A DNA stretch of 14,757 bases from Propionibacteriaceae bacterium (lineage in GTDB: Bacteria; Actinomycetota; Actinomycetes; Propionibacteriales; Propionibacteriaceae). The stretch's first letter is position 1. Each line of letters starts with the position of its first letter. The stretch is taken from assembly GCA_003153855.1 (NCBI GenBank), contig PMBM01000128.1:3081-17837 (forward strand). Direction: 5' to 3'. Below the pieces are notes generated by a model, which searched no databases, had not been told where the DNA came from, and saw only the letters and a program-made list of their open reading frames with translations. Below, in pieces: positions 6,018 to 13,632 of this stretch. The translations under genes were made by a program, and so were the position numbers.

Positions 6018-7211
6018 CTACCGCCCCCGGAAGGGGTGCACAGTCACGCCCTTGACCACGCGGTTGACCTCTCCCGATGGGGACGGAGAGTCCGGGGTGA
6101 GCCCGAGCGACAGTGAAGTGCCGAGCGCGAACAACTGTGCCACGAGCACGAACGGTAGACCCACCAAGACATCTGGGGCGTCGTCCAACCCAGGGAGCGT
6201 CCACGCGGAGTCGATGCGCTCACTTGGCCTCGATCCAAGGACGATGACGTTCTCCTCGCCCAGCTGGTGCCCCAGCTCGACTGCTATGTCCTCGTCGTAC
6301 CGGCGCGTATAGGAATCGGTGGACAAATAGACGATCGCGAGACTCGCCCCGTCGAGGACAGACTTCGGCCCGTGCCGGAATCCCAGCGAGGAGTCGAAGT
6401 AGCTGACGACACTCCCGGCGCTGAGCTCGAGGACCTTGAGTGCGGACTCACGCGCCAGGCCGGTCAGAGAACCGCTCCCGAGGTAGACGACACGCTGGTA
6501 GCCACGCGATGCGAGCTCGGCCACCGCGTCGGCTCGTTCACTAAGAACCGCCGCTCCGGCCGCCACCACGCTCTCGACCATCGTGAGGTCCTGCGTGTCG
6601 GCGTTCAGCACCAGCCAGGTCGCGAGCACCATCGAGGTGAAGCTCGAGGTCATCGCGAAGCCTTCGTCGTTGGTCTCCGGGGGCATGAGGAGGACGAGCG
6701 AGCGCTCGTCTGTCCCATGGACCCTCGCCAGCTCGCCATCAGAGTTGCACGTGACGATGAGGTGGTGGACCGAGCGCAGGGACTGGTTGGCGAGGACCGT
6801 TGCCGCGACACTCTCTGGGCTGTCCCCCGAGCGGGCGAAGGAGACGAGGAGAGTCGGAAGGTCCTCGGCGAAGATCTCTTGGGGGTTCGAGACGATGTCG
6901 GTCGTCGGAACTGAGTCCACGCGGCGCCGCAGCTGCCGGGTCAGCGCAGGTGCGAGGGTCTCGCCGACGAAGGCGGAACTGCCGGCGCCTGTCAGCACGA
7001 TGCGCAGATCATTGAGCGCGAGCAGCGGGCCGAGGAATTTCTGGACCTCCTCTCTACGGGACGTGATGTCGGCCACAACCCGTCTCCACATCGTCGGCTG
7101 CTGGGCAATCTCGCGACCGGTCGCCCCAGCTCTGGGGTCGCTGAGGCTCCCCGACCGCCTCGCGGCGATGCGGTCGCCCTCTGATGCGGTGGTTCGAGAG
7201 GTTGTGGTCAT
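6018..7211 (-). CDS. agaS: AgaS-type SIS-domain amino-sugar-phosphate isomerase/deaminase
   Basis: This 397-aa protein carries two sugar-isomerase (SIS) domains. AgaS enzymes convert galactosamine-6-phosphate to tagatose-6-phosphate with release of ammonia. Family hallmarks are TGREIAQQPTMW at residues 31-42, VLTGAGSSAFVGE at 72-84, SFARSGDSPES at 124-134, PPETNDEGFAMTSSFTSM, and in the second domain VYLGSGSLTGLARESALKVLELSAG and FRHGPKSVLDG. ATG 7211 overlaps the previous gene's TGA by four bases (ATGA), so translation is probably coupled. It sits between the internally deleted GH4 gene and the sugar kinase. GlmS-like glutaminase domains are absent, and both SIS repeats look intact. Glucosamine-6-phosphate as substrate cannot be excluded. 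Confidence 0.85.
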   Translation of the reverse strand: MTTTSRTTASEGDRIAARRSGSLSDPRAGATGREIAQQPTMWRRVVADITSRREEVQKFLGPLLALNDLRIVLTGAGSSAFVGETLAPALTRQLRRRVDSVPTTDIVSNPQEIFAEDLPTLLVSFARSGDSPESVAATVLANQSLRSVHHLIVTCNSDGELARVHGTDERSLVLLMPPETNDEGFAMTSSFTSMVLATWLVLNADTQDLTMVESVVAAGAAVLSERADAVAELASRGYQRVVYLGSGSLTGLARESALKVLELSAGSVVSYFDSSLGFRHGPKSVLDGASLAIVYLSTDSYTRRYDEDIAVELGHQLGEENVIVLGSRPSERIDSAWTLPGLDDAPDVLVGLPFVLVAQLFALGTSLSLGLTPDSPSPSGEVNRVVKGVTVHPFRGR

Positions 7212-7669
7212 GACAGGCTCCTTGATAGTTCGGGTGTGCACGCGGTCGAGTAGGTACGAAGGACGTCACGAACGTGGTCCAGCGCCAGGGCGCCCGGCTC
7301 GGAATCGAGGCAGCCGGAGCGAACGCTGTCGTACTGAGCCGACGGGTGCGCGCTGATCAGCGCCACGTGCGGCGGGAACGCTCGCAGGTTGCTCTTCAGC
7401 CGCTCGATCGCCAGTCGTGGCAGTGCCGCGCGCCGGTCGGTGTGCGCCTCGATCCGCAGTCCCGAACCTCGGTCTGCAGCGCTTCGCAGGCCGAGGCGTC
7501 CCATGTTCTCCGCTGCGTCACCGTTGATGTCGACCAGGTGGACGGTCCATTCGTCGAAGGTTCGCGATGATGTGAGGTCGGTGAGCAGCCCGGGGGTGAC
7601 CACGGTGCTGCTCCCGCCGATGGGGACGATCGCGCGGGCGTCGAGGCCTCGGGTCCTGAGGGCCGTCAC
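7208..7669 (-). CDS. Internally deleted GH4-family protein (153 aa)
   Basis: Residues 1-82 match the NAD-binding start of GH4 6-phospho-glycosidases: IVPIGGSSTVVTPGLLTDL at 14-32, VHLVDI at 43-48, and IEAHTDRRAAL at 73-83. From residue 83 the chain resembles instead the GH4 C-terminus: LPRLAIERLKSNL, then SAHPSAQYDSVRSGCLDSEPGALALDHVRDVL, which lines up with LPLQLAAVN and the VQGEPRLLRQAAMVDAN...TVEQIWDL end of the intact GH4 protein at 11886-13196. The middle of about 280 residues, with the metal-binding Cys and His and the Asn-His loop, is missing, and the joint at about 7418-7423 keeps the frame. GTG 7669 and TGA 7208 both overlap their neighbours by four bases. Glycosidase activity is not expected. 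Confidence 0.7.
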   Translation of the reverse strand: MTALRTRGLDARAIVPIGGSSTVVTPGLLTDLTSSRTFDEWTVHLVDINGDAAENMGRLGLRSAADRGSGLRIEAHTDRRAALPRLAIERLKSNLRAFPPHVALISAHPSAQYDSVRSGCLDSEPGALALDHVRDVLRTYSTACTPELSRSLS

Positions 7670-8502
7670 TTGGTGCTCCCCGCCAGGAGCCCACTCACGA
7701 TGTACCTGTTGAACGCCAGCGCGATCACGGCGGGCACAGCGATCGCCAGGAGACCAGCCGCGCTCATGAGCGTTGAGGGCACGACGTGTCGCCCTTGGAG
7801 TGCCGCGATGAGGACTGTGAGCGGTTGAGTCGACAGGTCGGTCGAGAGCACCAAGGGGAAGAGGAACTGGGCCCACCCGAACAGGAATGTGATGAGAGCG
7901 GTCGAGATGATTCCGGGGACTGCCAGCGGTAGCACCAGGTGCCAGAACACCTGCATGCGGCTGGCGCCGTCGATTCGGCCGGCCTCCTCGATGCTCGTCG
8001 GGATGCTGGCGAAGTAGTTGTGGAGCACCCAGACGGCCAGTGGCAGGAAGCCCGAGACGTACACGAGGACGATGCCCGTGTAGGTGTTGACCAGCCCGAA
8101 GTCGCTCATGATCCGGTAGAGCGGTATCAGCGTCGTGTTCGGCGGGAACGCCATCGTCGCTAGGACTGTGTAGAAGAGGACGTTGCGCCCGCGGAAGGTG
8201 AATCTGGCGAAGGCGTAGGCGGCGAGGGCGGCGAGTGTGACCGTGACAGCCGTCGCCGCGGTGCATTCGATGACGATGTTGAGCAGCGAGTGACGAATGC
8301 CCACCGCCACGTCGCCCTGCCCAGAGAGCAGGATGCGGAAATTGTCGAGGGTGGGGTGCAGCGGAAAGTACTCGACGGGGCGTGAACGGGCGGCACTCTC
8401 GGTCTGGAGGGCCGACTTGGCTGCCCAGTAGATCGGCACGATCGACCAGAGGATGACCAGACCGAGCGCCACTGATCGCAGCGGGTGACGGCGGGCGCTC
8501 AC
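7666..8502 (-). CDS. ABC sugar transporter permease (MalG/CUT1 type)
   Basis: This 278-aa integral membrane protein is one of the two channel subunits of a carbohydrate ABC importer. About six membrane segments are visible, starting with SVALGLVILWSIVPIYWAAKSAL. A periplasmic stretch EYFPLHPTLDNFRILL follows, as is typical of MalG-type permeases. The ATPase-contacting EAA loop is at about residues 172-198 (EEAGRIDGASRMQVFWHLVLPLAVPG). GTG 8502 overlaps the preceding permease stop by four bases; longer starts would lie inside that gene. The end (GLLAGSTK) is the conserved G-x-x-x-G-x-x-K tail of the family. The substrate cannot be read from permeases. Confidence 0.93.
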   Translation of the reverse strand: MSARRHPLRSVALGLVILWSIVPIYWAAKSALQTESAARSRPVEYFPLHPTLDNFRILLSGQGDVAVGIRHSLLNIVIECTAATAVTVTLAALAAYAFARFTFRGRNVLFYTVLATMAFPPNTTLIPLYRIMSDFGLVNTYTGIVLVYVSGFLPLAVWVLHNYFASIPTSIEEAGRIDGASRMQVFWHLVLPLAVPGIISTALITFLFGWAQFLFPLVLSTDLSTQPLTVLIAALQGRHVVPSTLMSAAGLLAIAVPAVIALAFNRYIVSGLLAGSTK

Positions 8503-9482
8503 AGTTCGACCTTTCGGTAGACGAATCGGACGACGACGAGGGAGAGGGTCACTGTCACCAGAGCAACGAGCAGCGAGAGCGCGTACCCCTGTCCGAAGTT
8601 GAGGTTCTGGAAGCTGATGAAGTACGTCTCCATCGTCACTGAGGCCCCGGTGGAGGCCGCGCCGTTGAGCACGTAGGGCTGATCGAAGATGTTCAGGGTC
8701 GCGATGAGTGCTTGGACCATGGCCACGGCGATTCCCGGCCGAGCCAGGGGCAGCGTGATGGAGGTGAAGCTGCGCCACTGGTTGGCACCGTCGACCACAG
8801 CCGCCTCGTAGATCTCGTCCGGGATCAGCTGGAGTGCGGCGAAGATCAGCAGCGTGGACAGTGGCGTTATCTGCCAGACCTGGACGACCTCGATGAGCGC
8901 GAGCGTCAGTAGCTGGTTCTGACCGAGCAGCACAGCGTTTCCGGCACCGAGGTGGAACGTGGCGACGAGGCCGTTGATGAGACCGGAGTTCGGGTCGAAT
9001 ATGCCCGACCACAGGATGCCCTCGACCACGCCGGGTAGCGCCCATGGCAGGATCAGGATCGCGATGACCAGGCCGCGTCCGCGGAAGGGGTGCTGTAGGA
9101 GCACCGCCATCGCGATGGCGAGGACTGTCGAGACGCCGACGCCTACAACGACGTAGAACGCCGTGTTGGCGACGCTGTTCATCACCGTGTGGTTCTGGAA
9201 GATCTCGACGAAGTTCCCGATCCCGGTGAAGCGGGTGGGCGGATCGAGCGCATCGACCTTGAAGAACGATTCGATGATCGTGAACGCGGCCGGAACCAGG
9301 GCGAGGCCCACGATGAAGATCGCCACCGGGGCGACGAGCACGTAGGGCAGCGCATCGAGGCGCCGTCGGGGCGGGCGTGGGGTCGAGGTCGCACCGTCAA
9401 AGCGATCACCCTCGACCACCACGCCACGCCCGACATCGTGCGCCCGCGGTGTCGGCCGCGCCGACCCCCGCGGGGCGGACAT
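8499..9482 (-). CDS. ABC sugar transporter permease (MalF/CUT1 type)
   Basis: This 327-aa integral membrane protein is the partner channel subunit. A Pro/Arg-rich cytoplasmic leader of about 40 residues precedes the first helix (LPYVLVAPVAIFIVGLALVPAAFTI). FTGIGNFVEIFQNHTVMNSVANT follows, the usual start of the transport domain. The EAA loop is at about residues 226-250 (EAAVVDGANQWRSFTSITLPLARPG). ATG 9482 shares its A with the TGA of the binding-protein gene (TGATG), so the two are translationally coupled. The leader is longer and more polar than in many family members and may start later, but no better start is evident. Confidence 0.92.
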   Translation of the reverse strand: MSAPRGSARPTPRAHDVGRGVVVEGDRFDGATSTPRPPRRRLDALPYVLVAPVAIFIVGLALVPAAFTIIESFFKVDALDPPTRFTGIGNFVEIFQNHTVMNSVANTAFYVVVGVGVSTVLAIAMAVLLQHPFRGRGLVIAILILPWALPGVVEGILWSGIFDPNSGLINGLVATFHLGAGNAVLLGQNQLLTLALIEVVQVWQITPLSTLLIFAALQLIPDEIYEAAVVDGANQWRSFTSITLPLARPGIAVAMVQALIATLNIFDQPYVLNGAASTGASVTMETYFISFQNLNFGQGYALSLLVALVTVTLSLVVVRFVYRKVEL

Positions 9483-10825
9483 CAGCCGTTCCTGGCTTGC
9501 TGGTTCGCGACCTCAGCGATGGCGCTGATAGCGTCCGCGACACTCATCGACCCGGTCGCTGCGGCGTGCAGGTTGGTGTACACAGCGTTGGAGAAGGTCG
9601 GGTACCACGTGGGCGCCCCCTGCGGGAACACCGGCGATGCCGTCTTGAGCATCGCGGCGAGGTGCGTACCGTCGGCCAGGCCGCCTGCCTGGGCGAGCTT
9701 CTCGACGACGCTGATGCGCGACGGGATGAAGGACGAGCCCCACACCTTGTCCTGGCCGTTGAGGCCGGAGAAGTCCTCCTGCGTCGACGCGGAGTTGAAC
9801 CACTCGATGAACTTGGCTGCCGCGGCCGGGTTCTTCGCCTGCTTCGGGATGCCCATTCCGTCGGGGTTGGACAGGTTGCCCGCCGGACCGGTGACACCCG
9901 GCGTGGGCAGGTACTGGATCTTGTCAGTGACCTTGGAGCTGTCCTTGACGTTGTAGAGGCTGTTGATCAGGCCCGAGTAGTCGGACAGCGTGCTTGCCGC
10001 CATTCCTTGAGCCATGAGGGTCTGCTCACCCTGGCTATCGTTGACGTTGATGTTGCCGGGCGGCACCAGGCCACCCTTGATCGCGTCAACCATCCATTGG
10101 GCAGCCTTGTAGCCCGGCGAGCTGGGGTCGGTGAACTGCGGCTTGCCACTGGCGTCGAGCACGGTGCCGCCGAGCGCGCCGGTGGTCTCGTACCAGTAGG
10201 TGGACAGGCCCTCGGCCGCCGCGAACGGGATATTCAGCGGATACTCGACCACGCCTTTGGCCTTGATCTGCTTCAGGTCGTTCGTGTACTCGTCCAAGGT
10301 GGTAGGCATCGTCGTGATCCCGGCCTTGGCGAACAGGTCGGTGTTGACCGTGGTGACCATGTAAGAGGAGTCGTATGGCACCCCGACGATGTGCCCGTTC
10401 AGGGTGAACGAACCCAGCTGCGGCATGTCAGCCTTGAGCGAGTTGGCGTCGAGGTACTTCTCCAGCGGCTGGAACCACCCGAGCTTGCCCAGTTGTCCCA
10501 CTCGGGACCAGTCGACGTTCGTCACGTCGGCGAAGTATGTGTTCGCGGTTGCGGCGGCGGAGATCTTGGTCTGGAGGCTGTCCCAGTCCGACGTGGCCCA
10601 GTTGACCTTGATGCCCGTCTGCTGCGTGAACGCTGCCAAGTCGGCGGCCGGGGGCGAATCGGCGGGCAGGGCAACGGTGATCGTGACCCCTGAGAAGTCG
10701 GTTGACGCTCCCGATGCGGTGGCGCTTCCGCCTCCAGCGCTGCAGCCAGCCGCGAGAAGAGCGACGGCCGTTAGCCCGGCGAGTGCGGCCCTCTGCCTGG
10801 TCACTCGTGCTTGCCTTCTTTTCAT
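9482..10825 (-). CDS. Extracellular sugar-binding lipoprotein of the ABC importer
   Basis: This 447-aa protein is a CUT1-family (SBP type 1) solute-binding lipoprotein. The signal peptide has a basic start (MKRRQARVTRQR), a hydrophobic core and the lipobox LAAGC, giving Cys28 as the lipidated residue, followed by a Gly/Ser/Ala linker. Typical elements follow: VTITVALPADSPPAADLAAFTQQTGIKVNW, DVTNVDWSRVGQLGKLGWFQPLEKYL, IVGVPYDSSYMVTTVNTDLFAKAGI, and AAAKFIEWFNS near the C-terminus. ATG 10825 has a ribosome site (AAAGGAGGG, about 10838-10846 on the minus strand). It opens the operon, under a DeoR-type operator. Ligand identity is inferred only from the amino-sugar enzymes downstream. Confidence 0.92.
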   Translation of the reverse strand: MKRRQARVTRQRAALAGLTAVALLAAGCSAGGGSATASGASTDFSGVTITVALPADSPPAADLAAFTQQTGIKVNWATSDWDSLQTKISAAATANTYFADVTNVDWSRVGQLGKLGWFQPLEKYLDANSLKADMPQLGSFTLNGHIVGVPYDSSYMVTTVNTDLFAKAGITTMPTTLDEYTNDLKQIKAKGVVEYPLNIPFAAAEGLSTYWYETTGALGGTVLDASGKPQFTDPSSPGYKAAQWMVDAIKGGLVPPGNINVNDSQGEQTLMAQGMAASTLSDYSGLINSLYNVKDSSKVTDKIQYLPTPGVTGPAGNLSNPDGMGIPKQAKNPAAAAKFIEWFNSASTQEDFSGLNGQDKVWGSSFIPSRISVVEKLAQAGGLADGTHLAAMLKTASPVFPQGAPTWYPTFSNAVYTNLHAAATGSMSVADAISAIAEVANQQARNG

Positions 10826-10877
10826 GGTCCTTGGCCCTCCTTTGGGCTGGTCCACACGCGCCAAGCCGGCGCGCATC

Positions 10878-10892
10878 TGATCAGTTGCGCAC
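10878..10892. promoter_or_regulatory. Secondary half-operator in the binding-protein leader
   Basis: TGATCAGTT at 10878-10886 followed by GCGCA is identical to the left arm of the GH4 operator (TGATCAGTTctGCGCA) except for a missing CT. It lies in the untranslated leader of the transporter operon. It may be a second contact for the DeoR-type regulator, but it lacks the opposite arm. Confidence 0.35.
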
Positions 10893-10914
10893 ACCGTGTT
10901 CATTCATGGTCATC

Positions 10915-10935
10915 TTCTGCGCGCTTTGTGCAGAC
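10915..10935 (-). promoter_or_regulatory. DeoR-type operator over the transporter operon start
   Basis: TTCTGC (10915-10920), a 9-nt spacer and GCAGAC (10930-10935) form a palindrome with the same arms and spacing as the operator before the GH4 gene. Its right arm touches the -10 element of the predicted promoter and the predicted transcription start (about 10927) falls inside it, so a bound protein would block initiation. Confidence 0.65.
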
Positions 10936-10962
10936 GCTAGGGCTCGTGGGGCTACATGTCAA
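10934..10962 (-). promoter_or_regulatory. Sigma70-like promoter of the transporter operon
   Basis: On the minus strand a perfect -35 TTGACA (10962-10957), a 17-nt spacer and a -10 TAGCGT (10939-10934) lie about 100 nt upstream of the binding-protein start. The -35 is consensus and the -10 is weak, which fits a promoter that is regulated. Confidence 0.5.
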
Positions 10963-11017
10963 CGCTTGAGCCAATTCGAGCCACAACCTGATCGGAACGA
11001 AGCACCGACACGTTCAT

Positions 11018-11046
11018 TTGCGCATTCTTGCTGCGTGCTCTACCAT
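11018..11046 (+). promoter_or_regulatory. Possible promoter of the DeoR gene (leaderless)
   Basis: TTGCGC (11018-11023), a 17-nt spacer and TACCAT (11041-11046) place the transcription start at or near the GTG at 11053; no Shine-Dalgarno sequence is present. The -35 overlaps gcgcattcttgc, which resembles the spacer and inner arm of the GH4 operator (gcgcatatcttgc), so autoregulation is plausible. Confidence 0.35.
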
Positions 11047-11052
11047 CTGGGT

Positions 11053-11808
11053 GTGCGTAGAGCAGACCGAATGTCGGCGATCCTCGAACGAGCGACTGAG
11101 ACGGGCAGCGTCGACGTCGCGCAGCTGGCGGCCTCCCTGGGAGTATCCGGCGCGACGATCCGCCGTGACCTGCAGTCTCTGAGTGCCAACCACCTGCTGC
11201 TTCGCACGCACGGTGGGGCCGTCGTAGGAGAGGTCGGCCACGAGCTCTCGGTGGGCATCAAGGCGACCCGCAACCAGGCCGAGAAGCGACGCATCGGACT
11301 AGCTGCTGCCTCGCTCGTCGAGGACGGCGCCGTCGTCGGTCTGACCGGCGGATCGACAGCCACGGAGCTCGCCCGCGCGCTCATCGACCGGCGAGGTATC
11401 ACGGTAGTCACCAATGCCATCAACATCGCCGCTGAGCTCGCCACGCGTCCGCAGATCACGCTGGTCGTCATCGGCGGTGTCGCCCGACCCTCCTACGAGA
11501 TGGTCGGGCCCGCCGCCGAGATGATGCTGGACAACTACCACCTGGACATCGCCTTCATCGGGGTCGACGGTCTCTCGGTCCGCGAGGGGTGCACCACGTA
11601 TCACGAGATGGAGGCCCAGACGGATCGGAACTTCCTCGAGCGTTCCCGCCGCAGCGTCGTCATCGCCGACAGCTCCAAGATCGGGCGGGTGACCTTCGCG
11701 CGGATCGTGGCCTTGTCGCGCATCGACGACATCGTCACTGACACCGGCGCCGACCCCGAGCGTCTGCGCGAGCTGAGCGAGTCCGGAGTGCGTATTCACG
11801 TGGTGTAG
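11053..11808 (+). CDS. DeoR-family transcriptional regulator
   Basis: This 251-aa protein is a DeoR/GlpR-type repressor. The N-terminal winged helix-turn-helix is clear: RRADRMSAILERATETGSVDVAQLAASLGVSGATIRRDLQSL at residues 2-43, followed by the wing LLLRTHGGAVV. The C-terminal sensor domain, related to sugar-phosphate isomerases, shows GLTGGSTATELARAL, TVVTNAINIAAEL, IGGVARPSYEMVGPAAE and ADSSKIGR. GTG 11053 gives the standard MRRADR start; the longer upstream frame is antisense to the binding-protein leader. It is divergent from the transporter operon and 77 nt upstream of the GH4 gene. Both have matching palindromes, so it probably controls both in response to a phosphorylated sugar, as known for the family. 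Confidence 0.92.
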   Translation: MRRADRMSAILERATETGSVDVAQLAASLGVSGATIRRDLQSLSANHLLLRTHGGAVVGEVGHELSVGIKATRNQAEKRRIGLAAASLVEDGAVVGLTGGSTATELARALIDRRGITVVTNAINIAAELATRPQITLVVIGGVARPSYEMVGPAAEMMLDNYHLDIAFIGVDGLSVREGCTTYHEMEAQTDRNFLERSRRSVVIADSSKIGRVTFARIVALSRIDDIVTDTGADPERLRELSESGVRIHVV

Positions 11809-11830
11809 CCACCTCCGGCAGCCAACCGAA

Positions 11831-11865
11831 TGATCAGTTCTGCGCATATCTTGCAGAACTGATCA
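11831..11865 (+). promoter_or_regulatory. Perfect 13-bp-arm operator before the GH4 gene
   Basis: TGATCAGTTCTGC (11831-11843) and its exact reverse complement (11853-11865) are separated by 9 nt (gcatatctt). The inner arms match the site over the transporter promoter. The right inner arm contains TTGCAG (11851-11856), from which 17 nt lead to CAGTAT (11874-11879), a weak -10 that would give a leaderless GH4 transcript. Confidence 0.75.
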
Positions 11866-11885
11866 CTCCGGGGCAGTATTGGGCC

Positions 11886-13196
11886 GTGACTACGATCGCA
11901 TTCCTCGGCGCCGGCAGTGTTGTCTTCACGCGCGACCTGCTCGCGGATCTGCTCGCCTTCGGCGACATCCCGGACCTGAAGATCCACCTGCACGACATCG
12001 ACGTGGACAGGCTGGCGACGGCCGAGGGCATCGCGCGAGCATCTGCCAACCGCCGGGGCGCCGCACCCGCGATCACGTCATACCTCGACCGGCGGCAGGC
12101 CCTCGAGGGAGCCGACTTCGTGATCAACTCGATCCAGGTCGGCGGGTACCCGGCGACGGCCGTCGACTTCGAGGTGCCCGCCCGATTTGGCCTCCGCCAG
12201 ACCATCGGCGACACCGTGGGCGTCGGTGGCATCTTCCGCGCACTGCGCACGTTCCCCGTGCTGTCGGCCATCGCGCAGGACGTGCTCGAGATCTGTCCCG
12301 ATGCATGGTTCCTCAACTACACGAACCCGATGGCGATGAACGTCGCGTACCTGCACGCCGTCGCGCCCGAGCTGAAGGTCGTAGGCCTGTGCCACTCCGT
12401 CTACTGGACTGTGCGTGGCTTGTGCGACATCGTCGGAGTGCCCTTCGAGGAGGTCAGCTACCTGAGTGCGGGTGTCAATCATCAGGCATGGATCCTTCGC
12501 TGGGAGCACGACGGTGCTGATCTGTACCCACGCCTGAACGAACGCATCGCTGAGGACCCTGAGCTGCGCCGCCGGGTCCGCGTCGACATGTACCGCCGTC
12601 TCGGGTACTACCCGACGGAGTCCAGCGAGCACTCCGCCGAGTACCTCCCCTGGTACATGCACTCCGATGCCGAGATCGAGCGGCTTCGGATTCCGGTCGG
12701 CGACTACTTGGAAATCTCACGCGACAATGTCGCGGAGTACGAGGAGACGCGACGCAGGGTGCAGGCTGGCGAGGACATCGGCGAGCGAGAGCACGCTGCA
12801 CAGGAATACGCGCCGCAGATCATCCACAGCATCGTCACCGGGACGGCCCGAACGATCGTCGTCAACGTGCCCAACGCGGGACTCATCGAAGGACTGCCCG
12901 AGACATTCACCGCGGAAGTCCCAGCCGTGGTGGACCGCGACGGCGTACATCCGCAAGCCGTGGGTTCGCTGCCCCTCCAGCTTGCCGCCGTCAATGCCGC
13001 CTACGTCAGCACAGGCCTGCTGACGGTCGCTGCCGCCGTCCAAGGAGAGCCGCGCCTCCTGCGGCAGGCGGCGATGGTGGACGCGAACACGTCGGCGAGT
13101 CTCACGGTCGAGCAGATCTGGGACCTCTGTAACGCAATGGTCGAGGCGCATGGCGACCTGCTTCCCCCCGCCCTACGGGTGCAGATCTCGGCATGA
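11886..13196 (+). CDS. GH4 glycosidase, MelA-like (alpha-galactosidase type)
   Basis: This 436-aa enzyme belongs to glycoside hydrolase family 4, whose members use NAD+ and a divalent metal for a redox-assisted cleavage. The NAD-binding start FLGAGSVVFTRDLLADLL is at residues 6-23, LHDID at 35-39, GADFVINSIQVGGY at 75-88, GDTVGVGGIFRALRTFP at 108-124 and LNYTNPMAM at 143-151. The metal-site GLCHSV (Cys169, His170) and GVNHQAW (Asn198, His199) follow. LNYTNPM and GLCHSV resemble MelA alpha-galactosidases rather than 6-phospho-glucosidases. There is no signal peptide, so it acts in the cytoplasm on imported substrate. GTG 11886 begins the first strand exactly and has no clear Shine-Dalgarno sequence. 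A DeoR-type operator lies 20 nt upstream. Confidence 0.9.
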   Translation: MTTIAFLGAGSVVFTRDLLADLLAFGDIPDLKIHLHDIDVDRLATAEGIARASANRRGAAPAITSYLDRRQALEGADFVINSIQVGGYPATAVDFEVPARFGLRQTIGDTVGVGGIFRALRTFPVLSAIAQDVLEICPDAWFLNYTNPMAMNVAYLHAVAPELKVVGLCHSVYWTVRGLCDIVGVPFEEVSYLSAGVNHQAWILRWEHDGADLYPRLNERIAEDPELRRRVRVDMYRRLGYYPTESSEHSAEYLPWYMHSDAEIERLRIPVGDYLEISRDNVAEYEETRRRVQAGEDIGEREHAAQEYAPQIIHSIVTGTARTIVVNVPNAGLIEGLPETFTAEVPAVVDRDGVHPQAVGSLPLQLAAVNAAYVSTGLLTVAAAVQGEPRLLRQAAMVDANTSASLTVEQIWDLCNAMVEAHGDLLPPALRVQISA

Positions 13197-13632
13197 TGTG
13201 GCAGACGGCGCGCGTCGTCGGTTCAGCACCCGTGCGTTGGAGAACACACGTCGTTGGCGCGGTCCCACACGCGCCGGTTCCGTCGGGCGTGGTGCGGGTC
13301 GCCATCTGAGTTCCGCAACCCGTTCGGATCCTCCCGCGAGACGCTGACCGGCTCTGATAGGGCTGGGTCACGTTCGACCCAACATCGCCCGAGGTGCTCA
13401 CAGGGGCAGTACGTCCACGCAACCGCGCCGTATCCCGGCGGCGCCAGCTCGCCGTTGCCAACGAGGCAAGCTATAAGCCCTCCGCGGCGAGGCGGGTGAT
13501 GCCGAATGCGCGGCGAAGCTGACGTCCGGCGCGGCCGAGGTCGTCGCCATCGAGGTGCCTGATGGTCAACGCTGGGTGGTCCCCCAGGGGATTGCGGTGC
13601 CGAGGATGGGCCGCTCCGCTCCGCTCCGCGGG
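13197..13632. other. Gene-poor stretch after the GH4 gene
   Basis: No intact gene is supportable. A short hairpin (GGCGCG 13256-13261, CGCGCC 13270-13275, 8-nt loop) could end GH4 transcription. On the minus strand a protein-like tail, HPALTIRHLDGDDLGRAGRQ then LRRAFGITRLAAEGL and a stop, runs from about 13585 to 13480 with no recognisable start or family. A triple ctccg repeat lies at about 13612-13627. The stretch looks like decayed sequence. Confidence 0.4.

Noticed and set aside
6018..7211. GlmS-type glucosamine synthase
   Set aside because: Two SIS domains are present but there is no N-terminal glutaminase domain with a catalytic Cys2; the TGREIAQQP start fits AgaS.
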